Shown here: positions 1-8,602 of the stretch, one piece after another | How the letters are laid out: each line of letters opens with the position of its first letter | How positions within the stretch are numbered: position 1 is the first letter of the stretch | NCBI RefSeq assembly: GCF_038024035.1 | Contig: NZ_CP150664.1 | Coordinates: 2,604,001 to 2,668,000, forward strand | Length of the DNA stretch: 64,000 nucleotides | DNA from: Polaribacter pacificus | GTDB lineage: Bacteria; Bacteroidota; Bacteroidia; Flavobacteriales; Flavobacteriaceae | Direction: 5' to 3' | Notes under the pieces: model-generated | The model's input: the letters and a program-made list of their open reading frames with translations, nothing else | The model's database searches: none | Told to the model about the DNA's origin: nothing | Made by a program: the position numbers and the translations under genes

Positions 1-1
1 G

Positions 2-265
2 AGGTGGCATCAAATAGTGACCGCAGTTATTATAGGTTTTATTGCCGGGTCTTTGGGGATAGTTTGGCCATGGAAACAAAAAGTATTTGCAGAAGTTAAT
101 GGGGTGTTTTTACTAGATAAAAATCAACAAAAAATAATAAAAAACTACGAGCGCTACTTACCTGATTTTTCAAAACAAGAAACATGGTTCGCAATATTGT
201 TTATTCTTTTTGGAATAGTTCTTATTTTAGCGATTGATTATTATGACAAAAAAAGAAAAAGCTAA
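2..265 (+). CDS. DUF368 family polyprenyl-phosphate transporter, C-terminal fragment
   Basis: Only the last 87 or so residues lie in the window. The frame is open to the left edge, so the GTG at 17 is internal and not a start. The segment has a hydrophobic stretch, the 'GSLGIVWPWK' motif characteristic of the DUF368 C-terminus, a soluble loop with 'YLPDF', and a last membrane helix ending in a basic tail. DUF368 proteins (PopT) are inner-membrane transporters reported to recycle undecaprenyl phosphate during envelope synthesis. The stop overlaps the beginning of aroE by 23 bases, so the two genes are probably co-transcribed. Confidence 0.8.
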   Translation, partial: RWHQIVTAVIIGFIAGSLGIVWPWKQKVFAEVNGVFLLDKNQQKIIKNYERYLPDFSKQETWFAILFILFGIVLILAIDYYDKKRKS

Positions 266-1010
266 CGCACTAAAAGTATTTGGGTTGTTAGGAAAAGATA
301 TTTCGTATTCTTTTTCGAGTGGATACTTTAAAGAAAAGTTTATCGATTTAGATTTAAACGATTGTGAGTATCACAATTTTGATATCGAAAGTTTGGATGA
401 GTTTAACAGCTTGCTTCAAGTCAATAAACAAAAGCTTAAAGGACTAAATGTAACAATCCCTTATAAAGAACAGGTGCTTCAGTATTTGGATGCTATAGAT
501 CCTACTGCAAAAAAAATTGGCGCGGTTAATACGATAAAATTCACTAAAAAAGGGCTTTTAAAAGGGTATAATACAGATGCATACGGTTTTAAAAAATCAT
601 TAAAGCCTTTGTTAAAAAAATCACATAAACAGGCGCTAATCCTAGGGACAGGTGGCGCTTCGAAATCCATCGCTTTTGTTTTTCAGAAGCTAAAGATCCC
701 TTTTTTATTTGTTTCTAGAAACCCTAAAGAGACTAATGAGATTTCATACGATTCTATAGATGAACAGGTTTTAAAAGCGCATCAGATTATTGTTAATTGC
801 ACACCTTTGGGTACTTTCCCAGAAACTAAAAAGAAACCTAATTTACCTTATGCTTTTTTATGCCCAGAGCATTTGCTTTATGATTTAATTTACAATCCTT
901 CTGAATCAGCTTTTTTAAAGAAAGGGAAAGAAGCTGGAGCTCAAATTAAAAACGGTCTAGAGATGCTGCAACTACAAGCAGAGAAATCTTGGGAAATTTG
1001 GAATCGCTAA
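243..1010 (+). CDS. aroE: Shikimate dehydrogenase
   Basis: Reduces 3-dehydroshikimate to shikimate with NADPH in the aromatic amino acid (chorismate) pathway; cytoplasmic. From the ATG at 243 the protein has 255 residues. An in-frame TTG at 234 would add only three. Visible landmarks are the substrate-binding 'NVTIPYK' with the presumed catalytic Lys75, 'GAVNTI', 'NTD' at 110-112, and the Rossmann loop 'GTGGASKS' at 135-142 for NADP. It is slightly shorter than the usual 270 residues but complete. It overlaps the end of the DUF368 gene and is followed by its own gap and a new promoter, so it is likely the last gene of that transcript. Confidence 0.95.
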   Translation: MTKKEKANALKVFGLLGKDISYSFSSGYFKEKFIDLDLNDCEYHNFDIESLDEFNSLLQVNKQKLKGLNVTIPYKEQVLQYLDAIDPTAKKIGAVNTIKFTKKGLLKGYNTDAYGFKKSLKPLLKKSHKQALILGTGGASKSIAFVFQKLKIPFLFVSRNPKETNEISYDSIDEQVLKAHQIIVNCTPLGTFPETKKKPNLPYAFLCPEHLLYDLIYNPSESAFLKKGKEAGAQIKNGLEMLQLQAEKSWEIWNR

Positions 1011-1036
1011 GCAGCTGTTTAAATCAACTATTTTTT

Positions 1037-1066
1037 TTGTTCTTTGCTTAGACATTCCTATCTTTA
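1037..1066 (+). promoter_or_regulatory. Promoter of the DUF349 gene
   Basis: TTG at 1037-1039, a spacer of 19, then TATCTTTA at 1059-1066. This is one base from the Bacteroidota consensus TTG-N19-TAnnTTTG and about 30 bases before the start codon at 1098. Confidence 0.65.
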
Positions 1067-1097
1067 GAGAATTAATAGGAACCTTAAACATTTATAG

Positions 1098-3005
1098 ATG
1101 TTAGATAAACAAGAGCAAACAAACGAAGGTGTTGATGAGACTCAGGAAGTAACTAAATCAACGGAAGCTAATTTAAATGATTCAGTAGAAGCAGAGGAGA
1201 TCCCTTCTGAAGACACAGAAGATGAAACTACGGATCAAGTTGTAGAGAAAATTGACAACCAAGTTGCTGAGGACGCAGAGAAATCAGAAGAGAGAAATGC
1301 TATTCCGATGTTAGCATACGAGAACATGGAGTTAGAGGAGCTGGTAGAGCAATTAAAGCACTTGTTAAAGGAATACCCAGTACAGCAGTTAAAAACAAAT
1401 ATTGATAGCATTAAAAATTCTTTTAATGCAAAATTTGGCGCTTTATTGGCAGAAAAGAAAGCTGCTTTTTTAGCAGAAGGTGGGAACTCGATCGATTTTC
1501 AGTTTTCAAGCCCAATTAAAACCGCCTACAATACTTTACTGTCTGAGTATAAAAACAAGAGAGATGCTTATTATGCAGCACTTGAAGACCGTTTAAGTAA
1601 CAATCTTGAGCTGAGACATCAAATTATAAATGAGCTTAAAGACTTGATCGAAAATGCAGATCCAATGACCATGCATAAGTCTTTCTTGGAGCTTCAAAAC
1701 AGATGGAGAGAGATCGGACCTGTACCTAGATCTAAATACAATGATACTTGGAGAAACTACCATCATCACGTTGAGCGTTTTTATGATTTATTGCATTTAA
1801 GTAATGATTTTAGAGACCTAGATTTTAAGCATAATCTAGAAGAAAAACTAAAATTAATTGCCAGAGTAGAGTCTTTAATAGAACATGAAGATGTTAATGA
1901 AGCCTTTAAAGAGTTGCAAGAAATTCACAAGACTTGGAAAGAAGATGTTGGGCCAGTTTCTAAAGAACACAGAGAAGAGGTTTGGCAAAAATTTAGTGAT
2001 GCAAGTAAAAAAATACACGATAGAAGACATCAGTATTTTAGAGAGTTGAGATCTAAATACCAAGAGGTAATAGATAAGAAAAATGAAATTATCGCTAAAA
2101 TTGCAGCCTATGATACTTCAAAAAATGCTAAGCACAGCGATTGGCAAAAAAGCATCAAAGAAATTGAAGCTTTAAGAGAAGAGTATTTTAATGCTGGTAA
2201 GTTGCCTTATTCTAAGAGTGAACAGGTTTGGGTTAAATTTAAAGACGCAACCAAGAAATTTAACAAGGCAAAGAATGATTTCTATAAAAAAGAAAAGAGT
2301 GTTCAGCAGGAGAACTTAGATAAAAAATATGCTTTGATTGAGATTGCGGAGTCTGTAAAAGATAGTGATGATTGGGAGGCAACAACGAATACCGTTAAAA
2401 AAATTCAGGCAGAGTGGAAACAGATTGGTCATGTGCCAAGAAAATTCTCTGATGATGTTTGGAAAAAGTTTAAAGCGGCCTGTAATCATTATTTTGATAG
2501 ATTTCACAATAGACAAAATGATTTAAATAAAGAGCAACAAGCTTTTATTGATGAGAAAAAAGCCTATTTAGAAGAGGTAAAAGAAATAAAGACGGCAACG
2601 CTTGATGAAATTAAAGAGATGACTCAGAAATGGAGAGCTCTTGGAGACTTGCCCAGAAGTGTACGTCATTTAGAATCTAAATTTAATAAGCATATGGATA
2701 GCTTACTAGATGGATTAGGAATGGATAAAGAAGCGATTGAGTTGTTAAAGTTTAAAAACCTAATTGATGGATATGCTGCACAGTCTGATGTCAAAAAATT
2801 AAATTCTGAGCAACTTTTTGTAAAAAAGAAAGTTGATGAATTTCAAAAAGAAATTCAACAGTTAGAAAATAATTTAAGCTTTTTTTCTAATGCCTCAGAA
2901 GACAATCCTATGATTGTTAAAGTTAGAAAAAGTATTGAAGGCTATAAAGAAGATATGAAAATTTGGGAATCTAAATTAGATATGATTCGCAGATTAGATT
3001 ACTAA
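1098..3005 (+). CDS. DUF349 domain repeat protein
   Basis: 635 residues, cytoplasmic, no signal peptide. The first 70 or so residues are a Glu/Asp-rich low-complexity tail. The rest is a long, highly charged helical protein with five recognisable copies of a motif of the form W(K/R)x(I/D)GPVPR...W..F, at roughly residues 205, 275, 345, 420 and 500 (for example 'WREIGPVPR', 'WKQIGHVPRKF'). This is the DUF349 repeat, which is common in Bacteroidota and actinobacteria. The biochemical role of the family is not established. Its neighbours are housekeeping genes and it is closed off by a strong terminator, so it is probably monocistronic. Confidence 0.85.
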   Translation: MLDKQEQTNEGVDETQEVTKSTEANLNDSVEAEEIPSEDTEDETTDQVVEKIDNQVAEDAEKSEERNAIPMLAYENMELEELVEQLKHLLKEYPVQQLKTNIDSIKNSFNAKFGALLAEKKAAFLAEGGNSIDFQFSSPIKTAYNTLLSEYKNKRDAYYAALEDRLSNNLELRHQIINELKDLIENADPMTMHKSFLELQNRWREIGPVPRSKYNDTWRNYHHHVERFYDLLHLSNDFRDLDFKHNLEEKLKLIARVESLIEHEDVNEAFKELQEIHKTWKEDVGPVSKEHREEVWQKFSDASKKIHDRRHQYFRELRSKYQEVIDKKNEIIAKIAAYDTSKNAKHSDWQKSIKEIEALREEYFNAGKLPYSKSEQVWVKFKDATKKFNKAKNDFYKKEKSVQQENLDKKYALIEIAESVKDSDDWEATTNTVKKIQAEWKQIGHVPRKFSDDVWKKFKAACNHYFDRFHNRQNDLNKEQQAFIDEKKAYLEEVKEIKTATLDEIKEMTQKWRALGDLPRSVRHLESKFNKHMDSLLDGLGMDKEAIELLKFKNLIDGYAAQSDVKKLNSEQLFVKKKVDEFQKEIQQLENNLSFFSNASEDNPMIVKVRKSIEGYKEDMKIWESKLDMIRRLDY

Positions 3006-3020
3006 TTACAATTTAGGGAT

Positions 3021-3056
3021 AAAAAAAACTCGGATGCTAGCATCCGAGTTTTTTTT
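3021..3056. terminator. Bidirectional intrinsic terminator
   Basis: A perfect 22-base palindrome at 3028-3049, flanked by an A-run on the left and a T-run on the right. It lies between the convergent DUF349 gene and the coiled-coil gene, so it can serve both strands. Confidence 0.92.
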
Positions 3057-3073
3057 ATTGATATGTTTTAAGT

Positions 3074-3847
3074 TTAAGCAAATAAACTGTCAATTTTATC
3101 TTTTTCTTCTTGAGCCAATGTTGAGTCAACTAAAATACGACCACTGTACTCATCAATTGTGATTTTTTTACGAGTTGCAATCTCTACTTGAACCTGTGGA
3201 GGAATCGTAAAGAAAGAACCTCCTGAAGCACCTCTTTCGATAGAAACGACAGCTAAACCATTTTTTACTTTGGTTCTGATTCTTTGGTATGCAGCTAATA
3301 AATGCTCATCAATTTGTTTTTGAAATTCTTCAGATTTTTCTTTAAGCGTTTTTTGCTCTTTTTCTGTTTCTTTCAAAATAGCATCTAATTCAGATTTTTT
3401 GTGCTTTAAATGCTCTTCTTGTTTTTTTGTTTTTTCTTTGGTTGCATCAATTACAGCATTTTTTTGCTCAATTTTTGCTAGATATTCTGTAATTCTTTTT
3501 TCAGCCAATTGAATTTCCAATTCTTGAAACTCAATTTCTTTACTCAAAGAGTCAAACTCTCTATTGTTACGTACATTCTTTTGTTGCTCCTCATACTTTT
3601 TCATAAGGGCCTTAGACTCTTCAATTAATATTTTTTTATTATTAATGTCAGTGTTTAAGTTTGCAACATCTTCTGCAAAATTAGAAAGTCTTGTATTTAA
3701 ACCTGCAATCTCATCTTCTAAGTCTTCTACTTCTAAGGGTAATTCACCGCTCATGTTTTTAATTTCATCAATTCTAGAATCGATTAATTGCAAATCATAT
3801 AGCGCTCTTAATTTTTCTTCAACCGTAACCTCTTTCTTCTTTGCCAT
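3074..3847 (-). CDS. Coiled-coil protein of the C4-type zinc-ribbon family, cysteines lost
   Basis: 257 residues. Residues 10-195 are heptad-rich coiled coil. The C-terminus (about 200-245) has the framework of the zf-RING_7/C4 zinc-ribbon domain, 'ERGASGGSFFTIPPQ' followed by 'YSGRILVD'. The four zinc-ligand positions, normally CxxC and CxxC, are S208, S211, D232 and S235, so zinc cannot be bound in the usual way. The function of the family is not firmly known. The gene starts two bases after the stop of the NIF3-like gene, an arrangement that suggests one transcript. Confidence 0.85.
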   Translation of the reverse strand: MAKKKEVTVEEKLRALYDLQLIDSRIDEIKNMSGELPLEVEDLEDEIAGLNTRLSNFAEDVANLNTDINNKKILIEESKALMKKYEEQQKNVRNNREFDSLSKEIEFQELEIQLAEKRITEYLAKIEQKNAVIDATKEKTKKQEEHLKHKKSELDAILKETEKEQKTLKEKSEEFQKQIDEHLLAAYQRIRTKVKNGLAVVSIERGASGGSFFTIPPQVQVEIATRKKITIDEYSGRILVDSTLAQEEKDKIDSLFA

Positions 3848-3849
3848 GT

Positions 3850-4965
3850 TTAAATGTAATAAATTGGATTTGTACTATTATCTGATAAAATGATCCTGCT
3901 TGTTGGCAAGGCAGGTGCAAAATTAGTAAAATTTTTTGTAAGATACTCAACTAAAAGATTTTTTGTGAACTGCTCACTCTCATAATGGCCAATGTCAGCT
4001 AAAAGGATGTGCTGTTCTGCCTTAAAAAAGTCATGATATTTAAAATCTGCACTTATATAGGCATCTGCTTTTTGAGCTTTTGCTACGTCAATTGCAAAAC
4101 TGCCTGAGCCTCCTAACACAGCTACTTTTTTTATGGTCTTGCCTAGTAATTCAGAATGCCTAACACAGGCTGTCTTCATAGTTTTTTTTATAAACTTTAA
4201 AAAATCATTCTCATTCATTGCCTTGGGTAGCTCTCCAATCATTCCCATACCAATGTTTTGATGTTTGTTATCTAAGGTTTGCAATTCATAAGCAACCTCT
4301 TCATAAGGGTGTTCTTTAAATAAACAGGCCAAAATCTTGGCTTCATTATGAGCTTCGTAAGTTAGGTTTAGTTGTGTTTCGGCAATTTCTGTAAAGCTTC
4401 CTTTGCTGCCAATTACAGGATTAGAGTTTTCACCGCCTTTAAAACTACCTACCCCTTCAGAAGTAAAAGAGCAGTTTGTGTAGTTTCCTATAGCTCCTGC
4501 TCCGACCTTAAAGAGTGAATCTCTTAGATTGTTTGCATTCTCTTTAGGTACAAAAGTGCTTAGTTTTTTTATAATGCCAGATTTAGGCATTAAAATTTTG
4601 GTATTTTCTAAGCCAAGAGTTTCTGCAATCTTAGCTGAGACACCATTTTTAGAGTTGTCTAAGGCAGTATGTGTCGCGTAAATTGCTATGTTATTTTGGA
4701 TGGCCTTAAGAACAACGCGTTCTACATAGTTATTGCCGTTTAGTTTTTTAAGCCCTCCAAAAATAATGGGATGGAAACTAACAATTAAATTACAGTTTTT
4801 TTGGATTGCCTCATCAACTGTAGCCTCTAGCGTGTCTAATGTAACCAATACACCTGTAACTTCTGTTTGGTATTGTCCGATAAGCAGCCCAACATTGTCA
4901 AAGTCTTCAGCATATTTTAAAGGGGCAATTTCTTCAATACAATTTGTGATGTCTTTTATAGTCAT
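3850..4965 (-). CDS. NIF3-like dinuclear metal-centre protein
   Basis: 371 residues, the length expected for the NIF3/YbgI family form with an inserted PII/CutA-like domain in the middle (about residues 125-235). Metal-ligand motifs are visible: 'SFHPIIFGGLKKL' near residue 64, 'ATHTALDNSKNGVS' near residue 97, and a C-terminal 'DIGHYESE'. These proteins form toroidal hexamers with a dinuclear metal site. They are often annotated as GTP cyclohydrolase I type 2, but the cellular substrate is uncertain. It is immediately upstream of the coiled-coil/zinc-ribbon-like gene, a pairing common in flavobacteria. Confidence 0.9.
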   Translation of the reverse strand: MTIKDITNCIEEIAPLKYAEDFDNVGLLIGQYQTEVTGVLVTLDTLEATVDEAIQKNCNLIVSFHPIIFGGLKKLNGNNYVERVVLKAIQNNIAIYATHTALDNSKNGVSAKIAETLGLENTKILMPKSGIIKKLSTFVPKENANNLRDSLFKVGAGAIGNYTNCSFTSEGVGSFKGGENSNPVIGSKGSFTEIAETQLNLTYEAHNEAKILACLFKEHPYEEVAYELQTLDNKHQNIGMGMIGELPKAMNENDFLKFIKKTMKTACVRHSELLGKTIKKVAVLGGSGSFAIDVAKAQKADAYISADFKYHDFFKAEQHILLADIGHYESEQFTKNLLVEYLTKNFTNFAPALPTSRIILSDNSTNPIYYI

Positions 4966-5141
4966 TGGTTAACTTTATTGAGTTTAGTGTTTAAGCGTTT
5001 GTCTCTTTTTAAAGCACAAAACCCAAAGTTAAGATTTTTAATGATTTTAGAACTTTCTACTTCTTTGTTTTTTTTAAGGAGCTTCTGTTTATTCTTTGGT
5101 TTCATTTTTGATGGATTTTTAAGTTTGATTGATATTATTTG

Positions 5142-5169
5142 TTGGGATGTATATGGAATCGTATTTTCG
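5142..5169 (+). promoter_or_regulatory. Promoter of lpxK
   Basis: TTG at 5142-5144, a spacer of 17, and TATTTTCG at 5162-5169 (one mismatch to TAnnTTTG). It is 25 bases before the lpxK ATG at 5195, in the divergent gap after the NIF3-like gene. Confidence 0.55.
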
Positions 5170-5194
5170 TAGCTTTATGGTTTACCTTTAGCCG

Positions 5195-6229
5195 ATGAAA
5201 TTGATTCGAATATTAGTCTTTCCTATTGCATTGATTTACGATGTTGTTACGCGCATTCGGAATCTTTTTTTTGATCTAGGCGTGTTTTCATCCACATCGT
5301 TTCAGATACCAATTATTGCCGTTGGTAATTTAAGTGTTGGAGGTACAGGGAAAACACCACAAATAGAATATCTAATCCGTTTGTTGAGTAAAAAGTATCA
5401 GCTAGCAGTTTTAAGCAGAGGCTATGGAAGATCTACAAAAGGGTATCTAAAAATAAATCAAAACAATACTTCTAAAGAGGTAGGGGATGAGCCCCTGCAG
5501 TTTTATAGAAAGTTTAAACAGATAACTGTTGCTGTTGATGAACAACGAGTACGCGGAGTTCAAACGCTTTTAGCCCAGGAGAACCCACCAAATCTTATTT
5601 TGTTAGATGATGCATTTCAGCATCGAAAAATTACCGCGGGTTTCTATTTGTTATTGACCAAATACGATGAGCTTTTTGTGGATGATTTTTTACTGCCTAC
5701 AGGAGGCTTAAGAGAAAGTGCTCGTGGAGCAAAAAGAGCCCATGCTGTGGTTGTTAGCAAATGTCCAGCAAACCTTAGTAAAGCATCACAAGATCAGGTG
5801 ATTCAAAAAATCAGAAAGTATTTTAAAGGCCCCGTTTTTTTTAGTGGAATCTCGTATGCAGAAGAAGTACAAAATAGCAAGCAAGAATCTATTGGTATTG
5901 AAGCATTGAAGGATTTTGAAGTGATTTTGGTCACGGGCATTGCCAAGCCAGCTCCCTTGGTTCAGTTTTTAAAAGAACAAGAAATACGTTTTCAGCACCT
6001 AAAATTTAAAGATCATCATGAGTTTACTACTCAGGATCTACAGCTAATTAAAGAAACGTTTTTGGAGGTTACATCAGCAAAAAAAATCATCCTAACCACA
6101 GAAAAAGATTTTGTGCGCTTGTCAGATGAGTTGGATGCATTGTATTATATAGAAATCACAACAAAATTAATAGACAAAGAACAAGATTTTGACAAGCTGT
6201 TTTTATCCTATCTGTCTAAGTCTTTATAG
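5195..6229 (+). CDS. lpxK: Tetraacyldisaccharide 4'-kinase
   Basis: Phosphorylates the 4' position of the lipid A disaccharide precursor with ATP at the inner membrane (Raetz pathway). 344 residues. There is an N-terminal membrane-associated helix (about 6-20) and the family-specific P-loop 'GNLSVGGTGKTP' at 44-55. Further on are 'LSRGYGR', 'GDEP', and 'LLDDAFQHR', which corresponds to the conserved Asp/His region. The 3' end overlaps that of the convergent Ppx/GppA gene by six bases. This indicates a Gram-negative lipid A-producing organism and agrees with lptD at the other end of the window. Confidence 0.95.
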   Translation: MKLIRILVFPIALIYDVVTRIRNLFFDLGVFSSTSFQIPIIAVGNLSVGGTGKTPQIEYLIRLLSKKYQLAVLSRGYGRSTKGYLKINQNNTSKEVGDEPLQFYRKFKQITVAVDEQRVRGVQTLLAQENPPNLILLDDAFQHRKITAGFYLLLTKYDELFVDDFLLPTGGLRESARGAKRAHAVVVSKCPANLSKASQDQVIQKIRKYFKGPVFFSGISYAEEVQNSKQESIGIEALKDFEVILVTGIAKPAPLVQFLKEQEIRFQHLKFKDHHEFTTQDLQLIKETFLEVTSAKKIILTTEKDFVRLSDELDALYYIEITTKLIDKEQDFDKLFLSYLSKSL

Positions 6230-7156
6230 TTTTTTAAAATACAAGCTTTTGATGATTCCATCGGCAAGTCCGATTTTTGGAACAAATATTTTTCTAGCTC
6301 CACTCCATTTCATTGCAGATAGGTAAATTTTTGTAGCCGGAATAATTACATCGGCTCGGTCTGGGTTTAAACTCAATTCAGAAATTCTGTCAGCGTAACT
6401 CATGTTCTTTAAGAACTGGTATTGAGCGTTTAAGTAAATATAAGAAATGGGTTTACCAAGTGTGCGTCCAGACATTTTAAACAGCTTATTAATGTTTCCT
6501 CCAGAGCCAATTAGTGCTAATTTTTTTAGGTGCTTTGTGTTGTCTTCAATCCATTTCTGAACCTCTTTGAAGATTATTTTATTCTCAGCTTTGGAATTGT
6601 TAATAAGACGTACAGTCCCCATTTTAAAAGACTTAGAATTGATGATTCTTCCTTTAGAGAAGATGGTGAATTCTGTACTACCTCCACCAACATCAACATA
6701 TAAATATGAGGCATCTCCTTCTATCAATTGACTTAAATCAGTAGAAGATATAATGGCGGCTTCTTTTTTACCACCGATGATATCAATTTTTACACCTGTT
6801 TGTTCTAAAATTTTTTCTGCTATTTCTTTTCCGTTTGTTGCTTCACGCATGGCTGATGTAGCACAGGCTTTGTACTTCTCTACATTGTTAATATCCATCA
6901 ACAATTTAAAGGCCTCCATGGCATTGATCATTCGTTGAGTATTCTCTTCAGAAATAACCCCAGAAACAAATGCATCTGCCCCCAAACGAATAGGAACTCT
7001 AACCAAAGATGATTTTCTAAATTGTGTTTCTTTTCCGGTTTCCTCTATCACATTGGCTATTAACAAACGTATTGCGTTTGATCCAATATCAATAGCAGCA
7101 TATTTTTTTATTTCTAACAAAGCGTACTTTTTATTTGTGATTTTTTGGGAATTCAA
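6224..7156 (-). CDS. Ppx/GppA family phosphatase (exopolyphosphatase-like)
   Basis: 310 residues of the actin-like ASKHA ATPase fold. It has the phosphate-1 motif 'AIDIGSNAIRLLIA' near residue 20 and phosphate-2 'YVDVGGGSTEFTIF' near residue 142. It is a core-domain-only member, lacking the C-terminal HD domain of E. coli Ppx/GppA. Known members hydrolyse polyphosphate or pppGpp; which one applies here cannot be told. The ATG start overlaps the upstream SixA-like gene by 26 bases. A TTG about 14 codons downstream is an alternative that would leave the usual short N-terminus before the DIGSN motif. Confidence 0.9.
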   Translation of the reverse strand: MNSQKITNKKYALLEIKKYAAIDIGSNAIRLLIANVIEETGKETQFRKSSLVRVPIRLGADAFVSGVISEENTQRMINAMEAFKLLMDINNVEKYKACATSAMREATNGKEIAEKILEQTGVKIDIIGGKKEAAIISSTDLSQLIEGDASYLYVDVGGGSTEFTIFSKGRIINSKSFKMGTVRLINNSKAENKIIFKEVQKWIEDNTKHLKKLALIGSGGNINKLFKMSGRTLGKPISYIYLNAQYQFLKNMSYADRISELSLNPDRADVIIPATKIYLSAMKWSGARKIFVPKIGLADGIIKSLYFKKL

Positions 7157-7619
7157 TCAAAACAGTTTTTCCTTTTTTGATGCTTTTCCAATGTTTATTT
7201 TCAAACTGTATTCCGATGATTCCACAAGTAGGAACATGTGCTATAGGTTTGTCTCCAAACTTGTTTACAAAGGTGTTAATACCATGATCATGGCTAAATA
7301 TAATAGCTGAATCAAAATTGTCATCCAGCGCTTTAATAGTTTTTACCAAATAGCCATCACTAAAGTTATACAATTGTTTTTTAATGTATAAATTAGATAA
7401 AGGATATCCAAAATTATGGCAAAAAATTATGGCAGTATGCAAGGCTCTATTAGCGCTGCTAGACACAAAAACGTCAGGTTTTTTAATGGTCTCAGATAAG
7501 TAATTAGACATCAAGTGGGCATCATTGATTCCTCTTTCTTTAAGAGGTCTATCAATATCTTCTACGCTTTTGTACTCCCAAGATGATTTTGCGTGTCTAA
7601 CGATATAAAGTGTCTTCAT
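7131..7619 (-). CDS. SixA-like histidine phosphatase
   Basis: 162 residues of the histidine phosphatase (phosphoglycerate mutase-like) superfamily. The catalytic 'RHAKSSW' (R8-H9) is at the N-terminus and a second-half 'FSHDHG' supplies the second His. SixA of E. coli dephosphorylates phosphohistidine proteins, but the substrate here is unknown. It overlaps the Ppx/GppA gene by 26 bases on the same strand, so the two phosphatases are very likely translated from one mRNA. Confidence 0.88.
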   Translation of the reverse strand: MKTLYIVRHAKSSWEYKSVEDIDRPLKERGINDAHLMSNYLSETIKKPDVFVSSSANRALHTAIIFCHNFGYPLSNLYIKKQLYNFSDGYLVKTIKALDDNFDSAIIFSHDHGINTFVNKFGDKPIAHVPTCGIIGIQFENKHWKSIKKGKTVLIEFPKNHK

Positions 7620-7650
7620 TCAATTTTTTATTCAAAAGTAAATATAGAAA

Positions 7651-8298
7651 TTAAGGAGCTAATCTTTCTATTTTCCAAGAAAAATCTTTTTGGAGTGTAT
7701 ATCTAATTCTATCGTGCATTCGGTTGGGTCTTCCTTGCCAAAATTCAATAGAAACAGGTTTCACTAAAAAACCACCCCAATGTGGAGGTCTAGGAATTTC
7801 TTTTTGATTGTATTTTTTTTGGTAAGAAGCCAATTCATTGTCCAAAGCTTCTCTTGAGTCAACTACTTGGCTTTGTTTTGAAGCCCAGGCTCCTAATTTA
7901 CTACCGTCAGGTCTGCTTTCAAAATAGCCGTCAGATAAATTTTCTGCTAATTTTTCTGCATTTCCTTTGATGATAATTTGCTGTTCTAAGCCCGGCCAAA
8001 AAAATGAAAGACAAATATGACTATTGGCAAGAATTGCTTTTCCTTTCTCTGACTTGTAATTGGTGTAAAAAATAAAGCCTTCCCAGGTGTATTTTTTTAA
8101 CAAAACAACCCTGCTTTTAGGGTAACCATCAAGTCCAATAGCGCTTACAGTCATTGCATTAGACTCATCAACACGCTCATCTTCATCAGCTGTTAGAAAC
8201 CAACGTTGGAAAAGTTCCATAGGGTTTTCCGGACAGTTGCTTTCTAGCAGTTCTTGCTTTTCGTAAGATTTACGATGATTACTTAAATCATGTGCCAT
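7651..8298 (-). CDS. pdxH: Pyridoxamine 5'-phosphate oxidase
   Basis: FMN-dependent oxidation of pyridoxine/pyridoxamine 5'-phosphate to PLP. 215 residues, the typical length. Family landmarks include 'PNAMTVS'-like 'SNAMTVSAIGLDGYPKSRVVLLK', seen here as 'GYPKSRVVLLKKY', then 'FYTNYKSEKGKAI', 'SFFWPGLEQQI', and the C-terminal 'FWQGRPNRMHDR' and 'W.IERLAP' that form the active site. An inverted repeat lies directly before the start codon. Several PLP enzymes are in the window (hemL, the class V aminotransferase), but no operon link is seen. Confidence 0.95.
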   Translation of the reverse strand: MAHDLSNHRKSYEKQELLESNCPENPMELFQRWFLTADEDERVDESNAMTVSAIGLDGYPKSRVVLLKKYTWEGFIFYTNYKSEKGKAILANSHICLSFFWPGLEQQIIIKGNAEKLAENLSDGYFESRPDGSKLGAWASKQSQVVDSREALDNELASYQKKYNQKEIPRPPHWGGFLVKPVSIEFWQGRPNRMHDRIRYTLQKDFSWKIERLAP

Positions 8299-8301
8299 TG
8301 T

Positions 8302-8318
8302 ATCAGTTTAAAACTGAT
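8302..8318. promoter_or_regulatory. Perfect inverted repeat in the pdxH leader
   Basis: ATCAGTTT-A-AAACTGAT, an exact 8+8 inverted repeat with a one-base centre, beginning four bases upstream of the pdxH ATG. It has no T-run on either side, so it does not look like a terminator. An operator or a start-occluding hairpin are both possible. Confidence 0.5.
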
Positions 8319-8352
8319 GTAAAAATAATAGTTTTTACAGAAGAAAAGCTAT

Positions 8353-8583
8353 TTACTGAGGTAAAATATCAGGTAAATCCTCACAATAAAAACCATTCTC
8401 CATCACTACTTTTTTTAGTTCTTCTTCATTTAAATGATCATCAGCTTCTATTCGCAATACATTGTCTATGTCTTCGATATCAATCGACCAGTTATAGATA
8501 ATAGGATGATTGTTAAAAATGGGCTTTATTTTTTTTACCTTTTTCTTTGTTTTAATATCTGTTCTAAGGATTAGGAGTTTCAT
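8353..8583 (-). CDS. Small HMA-fold-like protein
   Basis: 76 residues, soluble. The sequence 'WSIDIEDIDNVLRIEA' followed by 'ELKKVVMENGFYCEDL' has the beta-alpha-beta-beta-alpha pattern of the heavy-metal-associated (HMA/copper chaperone) fold. It lacks the CxxC metal motif, having only one cysteine near the end. Small proteins like this are often seen in flavobacteria without an assigned function. It sits 19 bases downstream of the membrane protein gene that follows the ECF sigma factor, so all three may be one transcript. Confidence 0.65.
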   Translation of the reverse strand: MKLLILRTDIKTKKKVKKIKPIFNNHPIIYNWSIDIEDIDNVLRIEADDHLNEEELKKVVMENGFYCEDLPDILPQ

Positions 8584-8602
8584 TTAAAACGTTTTTTTTA
8601 GT

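Noticed and set aside
4978..5172. A 64-residue frame on the plus strand between the NIF3-like gene and lpxK
   Set aside because: Composition is that of translated AT-rich non-coding DNA (Phe/Leu-rich, no family). It overlaps the lpxK promoter elements.
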